Assembly: GCF_022347545.1 (NCBI RefSeq)
Contig: NZ_JAKREW010000001.1
Location: forward strand, 434,001 to 498,000
From: Terribium retamae
GTDB lineage: Bacteria; Pseudomonadota; Alphaproteobacteria; Rhizobiales; Rhizobiaceae
DNA length: 64,000 bases
Direction: 5' to 3'
In this document: positions 19,230 through 27,566 of the stretch, in pieces
How positions within the stretch are numbered: the stretch's first letter is position 1
Layout: each line of letters opens with the position of its first letter
Notes under the pieces: generated by a model
What the model was told of the DNA's origin: nothing
What the model saw: only the letters and a program-made list of their open reading frames with translations
The model's database searches: none
Translations under genes and position numbers: made by a program

Positions 19230-20158
19230 TGGATCGCGATCTGCTAAGCCACCTGCCTGTTATCGTTGCCGTGGCCCGACGCGGGAGCTTTGCGCTCGCG
19301 GCTGCGGAACTTGGCATGAGCCCTTCGGCGGTCAGTCACGCGGTGCGACTGGTCGAGGAGCGGATCGGGCAGCCGCTGTTTGCCCGTACCACGCGCTCGG
19401 TTGCACTGACGGAAGCAGGCCACGCATTGGTCGCCACAGCCGAACCGGCGCTGGAAGATATTGCCGAACGCATGGAGCGCATCCGTGCCGTCAAGGGACG
19501 TGCGAGCGGTCTGCTGCGGCTTAACACCTCGCGCGTAGCCTTCACGCTTGCATTGCTGCCGGTGTTGTCTGCCATGGCGGAACGGTATCCCGATGTCACG
19601 GTCGAGATCTTCACCGACGAGCGATTGACCGACATTGTCGGTGAAGGTTTCGATGCGGGCGTGCGGCTGGGCGAAATGATCGCGCAGGATATGGTCACCG
19701 TGCGCCTGACACCGCCGTTCCGCACCGCAATCGTTGCGTCTGCGGACTATATTGGACGCCATGGCAAGCCGAAAAGCCTGAGTGACCTCGCCAATCACAA
19801 CTGTATCGGTTACCGGCTCTTGCGGTCCGGCGCACTCTACCGCTGGGATCTCTCCGACGGCGGCAAGGATGTCAGCGTGGCTACCCGCGGCACAAGCATC
19901 GTGACGGAACCGATGTCGGCTCGCGATCTCGCCCTTGCAGGCATCGGCTTGGCTTACGCTTTCGAGCCGCTTCTGCGCGCCGACATCGCCGCGGGCCGGC
20001 TGATCGAGGTCTTGCCTGAAACGTCGGTCGAAGAACCCGGCCTCTTCCTCTATTTCCCGCGCCGCGCCTCGATGGCCCCAAAGCTGCGAGCGTTCATCGA
20101 CACCGCACAAGAAATCGGCCGGGCACCCTTGCGGACACCCGGCCGATCGATGACCTAG
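19229..20158 (+). CDS. LysR family transcriptional regulator
   Basis: 309-residue LysR-type regulator: N-terminal winged helix-turn-helix (LPVIVAVARRGSFALAAAELGMSPSAVSHAV split over residues 7-38), linker helix, then a periplasmic-binding-protein-like effector domain from about residue 90, with VGEGFDAGVRLGEMI typical of the CrgA/DsdC-like group that often controls oxidoreductase genes. It is transcribed divergently from the SDR-SnoaL-reductase unit, which is the usual LysR target arrangement. The effector is unknown. It converges with tsf, only 15 bases between the stops. Confidence 0.93.
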   Translation: MDRDLLSHLPVIVAVARRGSFALAAAELGMSPSAVSHAVRLVEERIGQPLFARTTRSVALTEAGHALVATAEPALEDIAERMERIRAVKGRASGLLRLNTSRVAFTLALLPVLSAMAERYPDVTVEIFTDERLTDIVGEGFDAGVRLGEMIAQDMVTVRLTPPFRTAIVASADYIGRHGKPKSLSDLANHNCIGYRLLRSGALYRWDLSDGGKDVSVATRGTSIVTEPMSARDLALAGIGLAYAFEPLLRADIAAGRLIEVLPETSVEEPGLFLYFPRRASMAPKLRAFIDTAQEIGRAPLRTPGRSMT

Positions 20159-20173
20159 AAAGAGGACCGAAGA

Positions 20174-21094
20174 TTACTTCTTGACCGCGGCCGCAACCTC
20201 GGCTGCGAAATCGCTCTCTTCTTTCTCGATGCCTTCGCCAAGCGCAAAGCGCAGGTAAGCGGAGATCTTGGCCGGAGCGCCGATTTCCTTCTCTGCGGCC
20301 TTCAGGGCCTGCTCGACCGTCAGGTCGGGGTTGAGCACGAAGGCCTGCTTCAGCAGCACGACTTCCTCGTAGAACTTGCGCAGGCGACCTTCGATCATCT
20401 TCTCGATAACGTTTTCCGGCTTTCCGGAAGCGCGTGCCTGCTCGGAGAAGATCGCACGCTCACGCTCGACAGCTGCCTGATCCAGCGCGTCGACGTCGAG
20501 CGACAGAGGGTTGGTGGCCGCAACATGCATGGCAACCTGGCGCGCGAAAGCGCTGGCCTTGTGCGCGTCGCCCGTGGTCTCGATGGCAACCAGTACGCCG
20601 AGCTTGCCGAGATTGTCGGCAACCGCGTTGTGGATGTAGGTCGCGACCGCGCCCTCAGAGACTGTCAGCTTGTCGGAACGACGGAAGCCGAGGTTTTCGC
20701 CGATGGTGCCAACGGCGTCCTTGATGGTGTCGGTGACGCTCTTGTCGGAACCCGGATATTTGGCAGCGGCAACGGCCTCGGTCTTGCCATAGGCCAAGGC
20801 AACCTTGGCGACATTAGCCACGATCTCCTGGAAGGCATCGTTGCGGGCAACGAAGTCCGTCTCGGAGTTGACTTCGACGATCGCGGCTTCGCGCACGCCC
20901 GCGTCGACAGCGATCAGACCTTCGGCAGCCGTACGGCCGGCCTTCTTGTCAGCTTTGGCGATGCCCTTCGCGCGCAACCAGTCGACAGCCGCTTCCATAT
21001 CGCCGTTGGTTTCGGCCAGGGCCGCCTTGCAGTCCATCATGCCCGCGCCGGTGAGGTCGCGCAGTTCTTTGACCTGTGCTGCTGAAATGCTCAT
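20174..21094 (-). CDS. tsf: Elongation factor Ts
   Basis: Nucleotide exchange factor that regenerates EF-Tu-GTP. 306 residues from ATG 21094 (AGAGG before it); an upstream in-frame start at 21115 is unlikely. N-terminal UBA-like domain with [19 protein letters not shown], the core TDFVARN signature, the coiled-coil region and a C-terminal helix. Follows rpsB by 167 bases. In most bacteria pyrH comes next; here LysR converges from the other side. Confidence 0.97.
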   Translation of the reverse strand: MSISAAQVKELRDLTGAGMMDCKAALAETNGDMEAAVDWLRAKGIAKADKKAGRTAAEGLIAVDAGVREAAIVEVNSETDFVARNDAFQEIVANVAKVALAYGKTEAVAAAKYPGSDKSVTDTIKDAVGTIGENLGFRRSDKLTVSEGAVATYIHNAVADNLGKLGVLVAIETTGDAHKASAFARQVAMHVAATNPLSLDVDALDQAAVERERAIFSEQARASGKPENVIEKMIEGRLRKFYEEVVLLKQAFVLNPDLTVEQALKAAEKEIGAPAKISAYLRFALGEGIEKEESDFAAEVAAAVKK

Positions 21095-21121
21095 TGTCGC
21101 CTCTTTGTTTCGCAATAGGCT

Positions 21122-21151
21122 GGCGCACCATCGATTCTTCGATGATGCGCC
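21122..21151 (-). promoter_or_regulatory. Intercistronic hairpin between rpsB and tsf
   Basis: GGCGCA-C-CATCGA at 21122-21134 pairs with TCGATG-A-TGCGCC at 21139-21151: 12 pairs with a single mismatch and a TTCT loop. It lies 28 bases before the tsf ATG. Two smaller dyads, GGCGC/GCGCC (21159-21173) and GAAGGCC/GGCCTTC (21190-21209), precede it on the transcript. None has a T-run, so attenuation, RNA processing or stability control of tsf relative to rpsB is more likely than a full stop. Confidence 0.5.
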
Positions 21152-21261
21152 GCGTTCAGGCGCTTAGCGCGCCAAGATATGAAATTGATGAAGGCCTGAG
21201 GCGGCCTTCGACTTGGAGCGTTTGCTCGATGCCAAGTGATGCCACCTGGCTGCAAAATGCC

Positions 21262-22047
21262 TTATGCTTCCGGGGTTTCGCCGGCCGGGGTCTCGCCGAG
21301 GACCGGCTCGACCGGAGCTTCAGCAGCGGCGCCGATGTCAACGCCCAGCGCGCCCTGCTGACGGGCGATGCCGTCGATAGCAGCCTTGGCGATCAGGTCG
21401 CAGTAGAGCTGGATGGCGCGAGCAGCGTCATCGTTGCCTGGGATCGGGAAGTCGATCTTGTCCGGATCGCAGTTCGAATCGATGATCGCGACCACCGGAA
21501 TACCGAGGCGCTTGGCCTCGAGAATGGCGTTCGCTTCCTTGTTGGTGTCGATCACGAACATCAGGTCCGGGGTCGAGCCCATGTCCTTGATGCCACCGAG
21601 AGCCTTGTTCAGCTTCTCGCGCTCACGATCGAGGTTCAGGCGCTCCTTCTTGGTGAAGCCCTGGGCTTCACCGCCGGAGAGCAGGTCGTCAAGCTTGCGC
21701 AGACGCTGGATCGAGTTCGAGATCGTCTTCCAGTTGGTGAGCATGCCGCCCAGCCAACGCGAATTGACGTAATACTGTGCGGAGCGCTGCGCAGCGTCGG
21801 CGACGATGTCGGAAGCCTGGCGCTTGGTGCCGACGAACAGCACGCGACCGCCGCGCGCTACCACGTCGGAAACCTGCTTCAGCGCCTGGTGCAACAGCGG
21901 CACGGTCTGCGACAGGTCGATGATGTGGATATTGTTGCGAGCGCCGTAGATGTAGGGCGCCATCTTCGGGTTCCAGCGGTGGGTCTGGTGGCCGAAGTGA
22001 GCACCAGCCTCAAGAAGCTGGCGCATGCTGAAATCTGGCAATGCCAT
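21262..22047 (-). CDS. rpsB: 30S ribosomal protein S2
   Basis: Small-subunit ribosomal protein S2, 261 residues. Family segments: [20 protein letters not shown] at the N terminus, [22 protein letters not shown], and [18 protein letters not shown] with [14 protein letters not shown]. The C-terminal tail is Ala/Glu/Pro-rich, as common in alphaproteobacteria. AAAGGAAC precedes the ATG. Expressed from the promoter at 22208-22236 with a leader of about 150 bases. Confidence 0.98.
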   Translation of the reverse strand: MALPDFSMRQLLEAGAHFGHQTHRWNPKMAPYIYGARNNIHIIDLSQTVPLLHQALKQVSDVVARGGRVLFVGTKRQASDIVADAAQRSAQYYVNSRWLGGMLTNWKTISNSIQRLRKLDDLLSGGEAQGFTKKERLNLDREREKLNKALGGIKDMGSTPDLMFVIDTNKEANAILEAKRLGIPVVAIIDSNCDPDKIDFPIPGNDDAARAIQLYCDLIAKAAIDGIARQQGALGVDIGAAAEAPVEPVLGETPAGETPEA

Positions 22048-22207
22048 TGTCTAGTTCCTTTCCGGTTGACCTCCACGGACATTTGACGGTTTCTGGAAAA
22101 CCGGGTCGAAAGCGCATTGCTTTTCGGGGTTTGCCTGAGCCGCCACCGGAGGTTTCAGCCGGATTTCTCCCGGACAGACACCAAAGCCCGTGTGTGGAAT
22201 GGTCGCG

Positions 22208-22236
22208 CCTATACCGGTGTTGCAGCGCAAAAGCAA
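22208..22236 (-). promoter_or_regulatory. rpsB promoter with a long leader
   Basis: On the minus strand TTGCTT (22236-22231) and TATAGG (22213-22208) are 17 bases apart. Transcription would start near 22200, leaving about 150 bases of untranslated leader before rpsB, long enough for an S2-responsive autoregulatory structure of the kind known in other bacteria; no family match is claimed. Confidence 0.55.
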
Positions 22237-22256
22237 GCCTCCTGGCTGTGTGTTCA

Positions 22257-22863
22257 CTACCGCGCCGCGATGAACGCTCCCGTGCCGATCATGGCGCCAC
22301 CGGCTACGCGGTTCATCAACCGCATCCGTGACGGCACGCGGAACCGACGCGAAGCACGCCCCGAAAGCGCCGCGTACACCCCCATCGTTAGAATGTTCGC
22401 CGAAACCACGACTGCAACCACCACAAGGCCGTCAGCGAAGGTCATCGCGTTGAGATCCAGGATCAACGGCATGATCGAGGCGTGAAACAGGATCGCCTTG
22501 GGATTGCCGAGTGCGATCGACGCGCCAAGCACGAAGGAGCGGACGAACCTCGCCCTTGCCACCATCTTCCGCCTGAGCCGCCGCGGAGCGCCACATCTTA
22601 ACGCCAAGATAGATCAGGTAAGCGGCGCCGGCATATTTAAGGACCAGGAAGATCCATTCAAACGTTTGCACCAGAGTGACCAGACCAAGCAGCGCCATCG
22701 TGACCAGAACCGCATCGCCGGCCGCCACTCCCAGACCAGCGGTAAACGCGCGCGCAAAACCACGCGACACACCGTTGGTAATCACCGCAAACATCGCCGG
22801 CCCGGGCGTCATCGCTGCCAATACGACCGCAGTGCTATAGGCAAGAAAGTCAGCCAGCGTCAT
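22257..22863 (-). pseudogene. LysE/RhtB family exporter, frameshifted
   Basis: Membrane exporter of the LysE/RhtB amino-acid efflux family, about 201 residues when repaired. The ATG at 22863 follows GGTGAGGAT and overlaps the DUF4031 stop as ATGA. The first frame gives the signature MTPGPAMFAVITNG and helices to about KMWRSAAAQA; the second gives FVLGASIALGNPKAILFHAS and the C-terminal helices ending at 22257. The frame changes near 22540, where removing one C of CCGC gives VRRSFVLG. Either recent decay or a sequencing error. The rest is intact. Confidence 0.8.
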
Positions 22864-23138
22864 ATCCTCACCTTCCCGTTCTTGACACGGACACGCCGGA
22901 ATACGGCGACGATTTCCTCGCGGCTGCATTCGATGGCGCCAAGCCGCACCGCGCGGTCGCGTTCAAAGCCGGTAATATCGTAATGCGGCGCCGATGTCTT
23001 CGGTGGCCCCTGATAGGAAGAACGCTTCACGCCGAGCTGGGCGGCGAAACCATGCAATTCCTCGATCTCATCGGCGAGGAGATGGCACCAGCGATGGCCA
23101 GCCCATTTCCAGATCGCCGCATCAACATAGATCGCCAT
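22860..23138 (-). CDS. DUF4031 domain protein
   Basis: 92-residue protein of the DUF4031 family, function unknown. The family pattern is clear: MAIYVDAA start, GHRWCHLLADEIEELHGFA, then a HYDIT motif and a C-terminal VAVFRRVRVKNGK. The conserved W-C-H-L and H-Y-D residues suggest a metal or nucleotide site, but this is inference. It lies 18 bases after eipB and its stop overlaps the exporter gene by four bases, so the three form a unit. Confidence 0.8.
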   Translation of the reverse strand: MAIYVDAAIWKWAGHRWCHLLADEIEELHGFAAQLGVKRSSYQGPPKTSAPHYDITGFERDRAVRLGAIECSREEIVAVFRRVRVKNGKVRI

Positions 23139-23156
23139 GGCGCCTGCAGCAGCGCG

Positions 23157-23990
23157 CTACTGCTTGCAGGGCTTCTGTGGCGTGTCGAACAGCGACAGGT
23201 TGACCAGCTTGCCGGTCATCGAGAAGTCGCCATAGTCCATGGTGAGATCCCGTGTCAGCCCGTTCTCGTGCAATTTGAAGGAGATACGGTAGGATGGCAG
23301 TTCCTCGCCGCTCGCTTTGTCGGTCTGATCGAAATACGCGATGTCGACCGGCCAATACTTGTCCTTGCTCAGCTTTGCGAGGACCGACAGCTCTGGATCA
23401 TCCTTCACCGCCTCGGCGGCCTTTCCAACCACGACGGTCGTCGTCATCACCTTGTCGGCCGTATCGGAGCCGTCATAAAGGCTGGTCTCGTAGAAAGTCT
23501 CGCCCTTCTCGGCCTTGCCGATCAGTTCGACCAGATGTTGTGTCGGAAACTGTGTCGCCGTGAGCTCCAGCGTCTTCTTTTCCGGCTTGTCCAATTCCAC
23601 CTTGAGGTCCTGGGGCTCCTTAGTCGCAGTGCCCTTCACTTCCTTGTCCATCGACTGGTCGACAAAGGACTTCGTGACAAAGGAAAACGTTTTGCCCTGC
23701 GCATCCTCGAAAGTCGTCGTCTGTTGATCGGTGAGGCGCGTGTTGTTGTCACTCGTGGCGATCTGCGTCACGAACCGGAACTTCACGGTGTAGCCCTCAC
23801 AAGGCGAACCGTTGAATTCGTAGACCATCCGCCCCGACAAGCCGGTGATACCGGATCGGTCGGAAGCCTTTTCCAGTGCGAGATCATAGACGGCACGGTG
23901 CGGCTGCAACATCGGCGCGGCCAGGACCGGCAAGGCAGGCAGAGCGGCAGAGACAAGGAAAGCACTGGCGAGAAGGCGCGTCACGCGCAT
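23157..23990 (-). CDS. eipB: EipB family cell envelope integrity protein (DUF1849)
   Basis: Periplasmic protein of the DUF1849/EipB family, described in Brucella abortus as needed for envelope stress resistance and virulence. 277 residues from the ATG at 23990 (GGAGCTGCCC ahead of it); the longer reading to 24041 is unlikely. A signal peptide precedes the mature start near VLAAPMLQPHRAVYDL. A beta-rich fold follows. Two cysteines, in GSPCEGYTVKF and at the end in QKPCKQ, match the positions of the disulfide reported for the Brucella protein. First gene of a unit with DUF4031 and the exporter; divergent from the RidA gene. Confidence 0.9.
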   Translation of the reverse strand: MRVTRLLASAFLVSAALPALPVLAAPMLQPHRAVYDLALEKASDRSGITGLSGRMVYEFNGSPCEGYTVKFRFVTQIATSDNNTRLTDQQTTTFEDAQGKTFSFVTKSFVDQSMDKEVKGTATKEPQDLKVELDKPEKKTLELTATQFPTQHLVELIGKAEKGETFYETSLYDGSDTADKVMTTTVVVGKAAEAVKDDPELSVLAKLSKDKYWPVDIAYFDQTDKASGEELPSYRISFKLHENGLTRDLTMDYGDFSMTGKLVNLSLFDTPQKPCKQ

Positions 23991-24127
23991 GGGCAGCTCC
24001 GGTCGTCGCAGCTCCCGCAGAGCCGCAGAAAGATAATCCACATCACAAAAAGTCGTGGCGGAAGCGTGTCAAACAATGCAGTTTCCAACCCAACCAACGC
24101 GACACCTCCCAGCAATAAGGAATTACC

Positions 24128-24592
24128 ATGGGCGAGACAATCGAAAAGCGGCTAAGCGACCTCGGCATCACCTTGCCGACACCTGCAGCACCGGTCGCGA
24201 ATTACGTCGCTTTTTCCCGGACCGGCAATTTGCTGCTGACCTCCGGGCAGTTGCCGTTGAGGGACGGCAAGCTCACGTCCACCGGCCTTCTCGGTCGCGA
24301 TGTCGATGTTGCAGTTGGGCAGGAAGCCGCCAAATATTGTGCGGTCAATATCCTGGCTCAGGCAAGGGCCGCCCTCGGCGATCTCGAAAAGATCCGCCGG
24401 GTGGTCAAGATCACTGTCTTTGTCGCGTCGGCGCCCGATTTCGTCGAACAGCATCTTGTCGCCAACGGCGCCTCGGATCTTCTGGCCGCCGTGCTCGGCG
24501 AAAAGGGCAAACATGCCCGCTCTGCGGTTGGGAGCGCCTCCCTGCCGCTCAACGCACCCGTCGAGATCGAAGCGATCCTGGAAGTCGAATAG
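24128..24592 (+). CDS. RidA family protein
   Basis: 154-residue member of the RidA/YjgF/YER057c family; RidA deaminates reactive enamine and imine intermediates of PLP enzymes. This longer subtype begins with IEKRLSDLGITLPTPAAPVANYV, followed by LLLTSGQLPLRDGKL and the trimer-interface region KITVFVASAPDFVEQH, and ends with a SLPLNAPVEIEAILEV segment where canonical RidA has the catalytic Arg and Glu motif (R-x-A-x-x-V-x-x-LP). The Arg in HARSAVGSASLPL is present, so deaminase activity is possible. AAGGAATTACC precedes the ATG. Just upstream of the phosphodiesterase gene. Confidence 0.9.
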   Translation: MGETIEKRLSDLGITLPTPAAPVANYVAFSRTGNLLLTSGQLPLRDGKLTSTGLLGRDVDVAVGQEAAKYCAVNILAQARAALGDLEKIRRVVKITVFVASAPDFVEQHLVANGASDLLAAVLGEKGKHARSAVGSASLPLNAPVEIEAILEVE

Positions 24593-24599
24593 GCCTGTC

Positions 24600-25328
24600 A
24601 TGACCGACATATCCTGGCTGACCGCCCGTCCTATCGCGCATCGCGGCTTTCACGACCTCAACGATAAGTGCTGGGAGAACACGCTTTCCGCCTTCTCCGC
24701 CGCTATCGAGCGCGGTTATGCCATCGAATGCGACGTGCATCTGACCGCCGATGGCGTGCCTGTCGTCATCCATGACGACGATCTTCGCCGGCTGACCGGC
24801 ACGGAAGGGTTCGTATGGCAGCGTACCGCCTCTGAGATGGCTCAACTGCGCGTCGGGGGCACCGAAGATCATCCTCCCACACTGCGCGAGTTGCTGGATC
24901 TCGTCGACGGTCGCGTGCCGCTTATCGTCGAAATCAAAGGTACGCCCGGCCACGACGCTGGCCTGGTCAAGGCCGTCGGACGCTTGCTGAAGCGTTATGA
25001 CGGCCAGGTCGCGATCATGTCCTTCGACCACTGGCTGATCCGCGAGTTCGAAACCGAGGCGCCGGGCATTCCCGGCGGCTTGACTGCCTACGGCACCGGC
25101 AGCCACGAGATCGAAGCGCATTTCTCCATGCTGGCGCACGGCATTGCCTTCACGTCCTATGCTGCAGGCGACCTGCCCAACCGTTTTGTTTCCTTCGTGC
25201 GTGAAAAGCTCGGCATGCCGGTCATCACCTGGACCATCCGTGATCAGCCGGCAATCGACCTCACTTTCAAATATGCCGACCAGATGACATTCGAAGGATT
25301 CGAACCCGATCACATACGGGTTGCATGA
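24600..25328 (+). CDS. Glycerophosphodiester phosphodiesterase family protein
   Basis: TIM-barrel phosphodiesterase of the GDPD family, 242 residues. The active-site pattern is complete: IAHRGFHD with the first His, ENTLSAF and ECDVHLTADGVPVVIHDDDL with the metal-binding Glu/Asp and second His, then IVEIKG. No signal peptide, so it acts in the cytoplasm, hydrolysing glycerophosphodiesters from phospholipid turnover or a related substrate. The start at 24600, 7 bases after ridA, has a weak ribosome site, suggesting co-transcription. Confidence 0.92.
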   Translation: MTDISWLTARPIAHRGFHDLNDKCWENTLSAFSAAIERGYAIECDVHLTADGVPVVIHDDDLRRLTGTEGFVWQRTASEMAQLRVGGTEDHPPTLRELLDLVDGRVPLIVEIKGTPGHDAGLVKAVGRLLKRYDGQVAIMSFDHWLIREFETEAPGIPGGLTAYGTGSHEIEAHFSMLAHGIAFTSYAAGDLPNRFVSFVREKLGMPVITWTIRDQPAIDLTFKYADQMTFEGFEPDHIRVA

Positions 25329-25370
25329 CGCCATCTTGCACCCGCCTCAATGGACCATAAGTAACAGGCC

Positions 25371-26624
25371 ATGGACCATGGCGAAGACGTGAAGGAACAG
25401 GACGAGGCAGGCTATGCCGTGCGCATAGCCGCCAGCATAAACGCCTTTACCAGCGAGGAATGGGCAAGCTTCGGCGGCACGACAAGAACATCGGAAACCG
25501 GCTATAATCCCTTCATCTCGTTTGATTTTCTGAGCTCCCTGGAAGAATCCGGCTGCGCAATCTCGCGAACGGGCTGGCAGGGTCACCATCTGAGGCTGGA
25601 ATCGGCCGAAGGGAAATTGCTTGGTGCCATCCCTTCCTATGTAAAATCGCACAGCCAGGGCGAGTACGTTTTCGATCATGGCTGGGCTGATGCCTTCGAG
25701 CGAGCCGGCGGTCGCTATTATCCCAAGCTGCAATGTTCCGTACCGTTCACTCCGGCGACGGGCCCCCGTTTGCTGAGTACCGGGAACGAAAATGCCGGCA
25801 CCGTGAAAGCCGGACTGGCGGCTGGGCTGAAACTGGTCACCGACCAGCTCGGGGTGTCATCGGCCCATGTCACCTTTGCCGACGAGGACGATATCGCCAC
25901 GCTACAGGCTGCCGGCTTCCTGCACAGGACCGACCAGCAGTTTCACTTCTTCAATGAAGCCTATGGCGACTATGATGATTTTCTGGCCACTCTGGCATCC
26001 CGAAAACGCAAGGCGCTGAAGAAAGAACGCCGTGAGGCGCTTGGCGCAGGGATCACCATCGACCGGCTCACGGGCAAGGATATCAGCGAGCGCGCCTGGG
26101 ACGACTTTTTTGCCTTCTATATGGACACGGGCAGCCGCAAATGGGGCCGGCCTTACCTCAACCGTCGCTTCTTCTCGCTGATCGGCGAGCGGATGGCCGA
26201 CGACATTTTGCTGGTGATGGCCAAACGCAATGGCCGTTATATCGCCGGCGCCATCAACTTCATTGGCTCAGACACACTTTATGGCCGAAACTGGGGCTGC
26301 ATCGAGGACCATCCCTTTCTGCATTTCGAGGTCTGCTATCATCAGGCGATCGACTTCGCGATCGAGAAGAAATTGAAAGTGGTCGAGGCCGGAGCACAAG
26401 GCGAGCACAAATTGGCGCGCGGCTACCGGCCGGTGACAGTGCATTCCGCACATTACATTGCCCATCCTGGTCTCAGGCGTGCCGTTGCCGATTATCTTGC
26501 CCGCGAACGCCGCGAGGTAGCGGCGATGGCCGACTATCTGACCGAGCACACGCCCTTCCGCAAAAGCGAGCCGGCAGCTGATGAACCCTGTCTCAATGCA
26601 CCACGGTCTTTGAAAACAGATTGA
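25371..26624 (+). CDS. FemAB-like GNAT protein (DUF482)
   Basis: 417 residues of the FemAB-like/DUF482 family, sometimes labelled peptidoglycan biosynthesis or recognition protein; a double-GNAT fold expected to transfer an aminoacyl or acyl group. Recognisable stretches: NPFISFDFLSSLEESG, YPKLQCSVPFTPATGPRLL, the basic RKRKALKKERREAL and the C-terminal GAQGEHKLARGYRPVTVHSAHYI cut by a few residues. Exact substrate unknown. It follows the phosphodiesterase by 42 bases and may be in its operon. The 3' end overlaps the SMR gene on the other strand by 32 bases. Confidence 0.85.
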   Translation: MDHGEDVKEQDEAGYAVRIAASINAFTSEEWASFGGTTRTSETGYNPFISFDFLSSLEESGCAISRTGWQGHHLRLESAEGKLLGAIPSYVKSHSQGEYVFDHGWADAFERAGGRYYPKLQCSVPFTPATGPRLLSTGNENAGTVKAGLAAGLKLVTDQLGVSSAHVTFADEDDIATLQAAGFLHRTDQQFHFFNEAYGDYDDFLATLASRKRKALKKERREALGAGITIDRLTGKDISERAWDDFFAFYMDTGSRKWGRPYLNRRFFSLIGERMADDILLVMAKRNGRYIAGAINFIGSDTLYGRNWGCIEDHPFLHFEVCYHQAIDFAIEKKLKVVEAGAQGEHKLARGYRPVTVHSAHYIAHPGLRRAVADYLARERREVAAMADYLTEHTPFRKSEPAADEPCLNAPRSLKTD

Positions 26625-26928
26625 TCACCACCACCCCGGCCATGATAAGGCCGATACCGGCCAGAGCCGGCATGTCGAGCGCCTGCCGGAACCAGATCCA
26701 GCCGATGGCGGTAATCAAAACGATGCCGGCGGCACACCATAAAGCGTAGACGATACCGACCGGCATCGCACGCAACGGCAATGACAGGAAATAAAAGGCC
26801 AGCGCATATCCGGCGATCGACACGAGCGATGGGCCCAGCCTTGTGAATCCGTGCGTCTCCTTGAGTGCGGTGGTAGCGACCACCTCGAACAGGATCGCCA
26901 CGATGAGGTAGAGATAGTTTCGCAACAT
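26593..26928 (-). CDS. SMR family multidrug transporter
   Basis: Small four-helix proton-coupled efflux protein of the SMR/EmrE family, 111 residues. The membrane-embedded Glu essential for drug and proton exchange is in the first helix (LIVAILFEVVATTAL), and the PVGIVYALWCAAGIVLI signature forms helix three. ATG at 26928 follows GGCGGAAAAGC; the longer reading to 26976 is not needed. It converges with and overlaps the DUF482 gene. Substrates unknown; quaternary ammonium compounds or guanidinium are typical. Confidence 0.9.
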   Translation of the reverse strand: MLRNYLYLIVAILFEVVATTALKETHGFTRLGPSLVSIAGYALAFYFLSLPLRAMPVGIVYALWCAAGIVLITAIGWIWFRQALDMPALAGIGLIMAGVVVINLFSKTVVH

Positions 26929-27002
26929 GCTTTTCCGCCGGCCGTTTTCGTGCAACCTCAGCACGCATAACCGCATCGCCGAGAGACCACGAGAGGCACA
27001 CC

Positions 27003-27428
27003 ATGAGCTATGACGATACCAACATCTTCGCCAAGCTGTTGCGTGGAGAGATCCCTTCGCATCGCGTCTACGAGGACGATGCGGTTATCGCCTTCATGGA
27101 CGTCATGCCACAAGGCAAGGGGCATACGCTGGTGGTGCCGCGCGCGCCGTCGCGCAACCTGCTCGATGCCGATGCAGCCACCCTGGCTCCGCTTTTTTCC
27201 GTCGTCCAGAAGGTAGCTCAGGCGGTGAAGAAAGCATTCTCCGCCGACGGTGTCACCATTATGCAGTTCAACGAACCAGCCTCCGGCCAGACCGTCTACC
27301 ACCTGCATGTGCACGTCATCCCGCGCTTCGACGGCATACCGTTGAAGCCGCATAGCGGCGAGATGGAAAAGCCGGACGTGCTGGCTGCCGATGCCGAGAA
27401 GATCAAGTCGGCTCTGAGAACGGCGTAA
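27003..27428 (+). CDS. HIT family nucleotide hydrolase
   Basis: 141-residue histidine-triad protein of the Hint branch, cleaving adenosine 5'-monophosphoramidates or related nucleotides. The fold opens with DDTNIFAKLLRGEIPSHRV and MDVMPQGKGHTLVVPR; the catalytic triad is HLHVHVIPRF. GAGAGGCACACC precedes the ATG. It diverges from the SMR gene (75 bases). Close to Mesorhizobium-type HIT proteins in layout. Confidence 0.94.
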   Translation: MSYDDTNIFAKLLRGEIPSHRVYEDDAVIAFMDVMPQGKGHTLVVPRAPSRNLLDADAATLAPLFSVVQKVAQAVKKAFSADGVTIMQFNEPASGQTVYHLHVHVIPRFDGIPLKPHSGEMEKPDVLAADAEKIKSALRTA

Positions 27429-27566
27429 TGAGCTGCGTCTCCCGGCGCGCCTATTCCTCAATGCCGCAAAAGCCAGCAAAGCGAAGAAGTTGCACCTCCT
27501 CGTTAGGGGAATTGTAAAGCCGATCTGCAACCTTTCACCTTACGGGGCTCATGAAAGGGGTGTGCG

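Noticed and set aside
24300-24599. Upstream extension of the phosphodiesterase frame to 342 codons
   Set aside because: The extension overlaps ridA in another frame and adds no domain; the GDPD fold begins at 24600.
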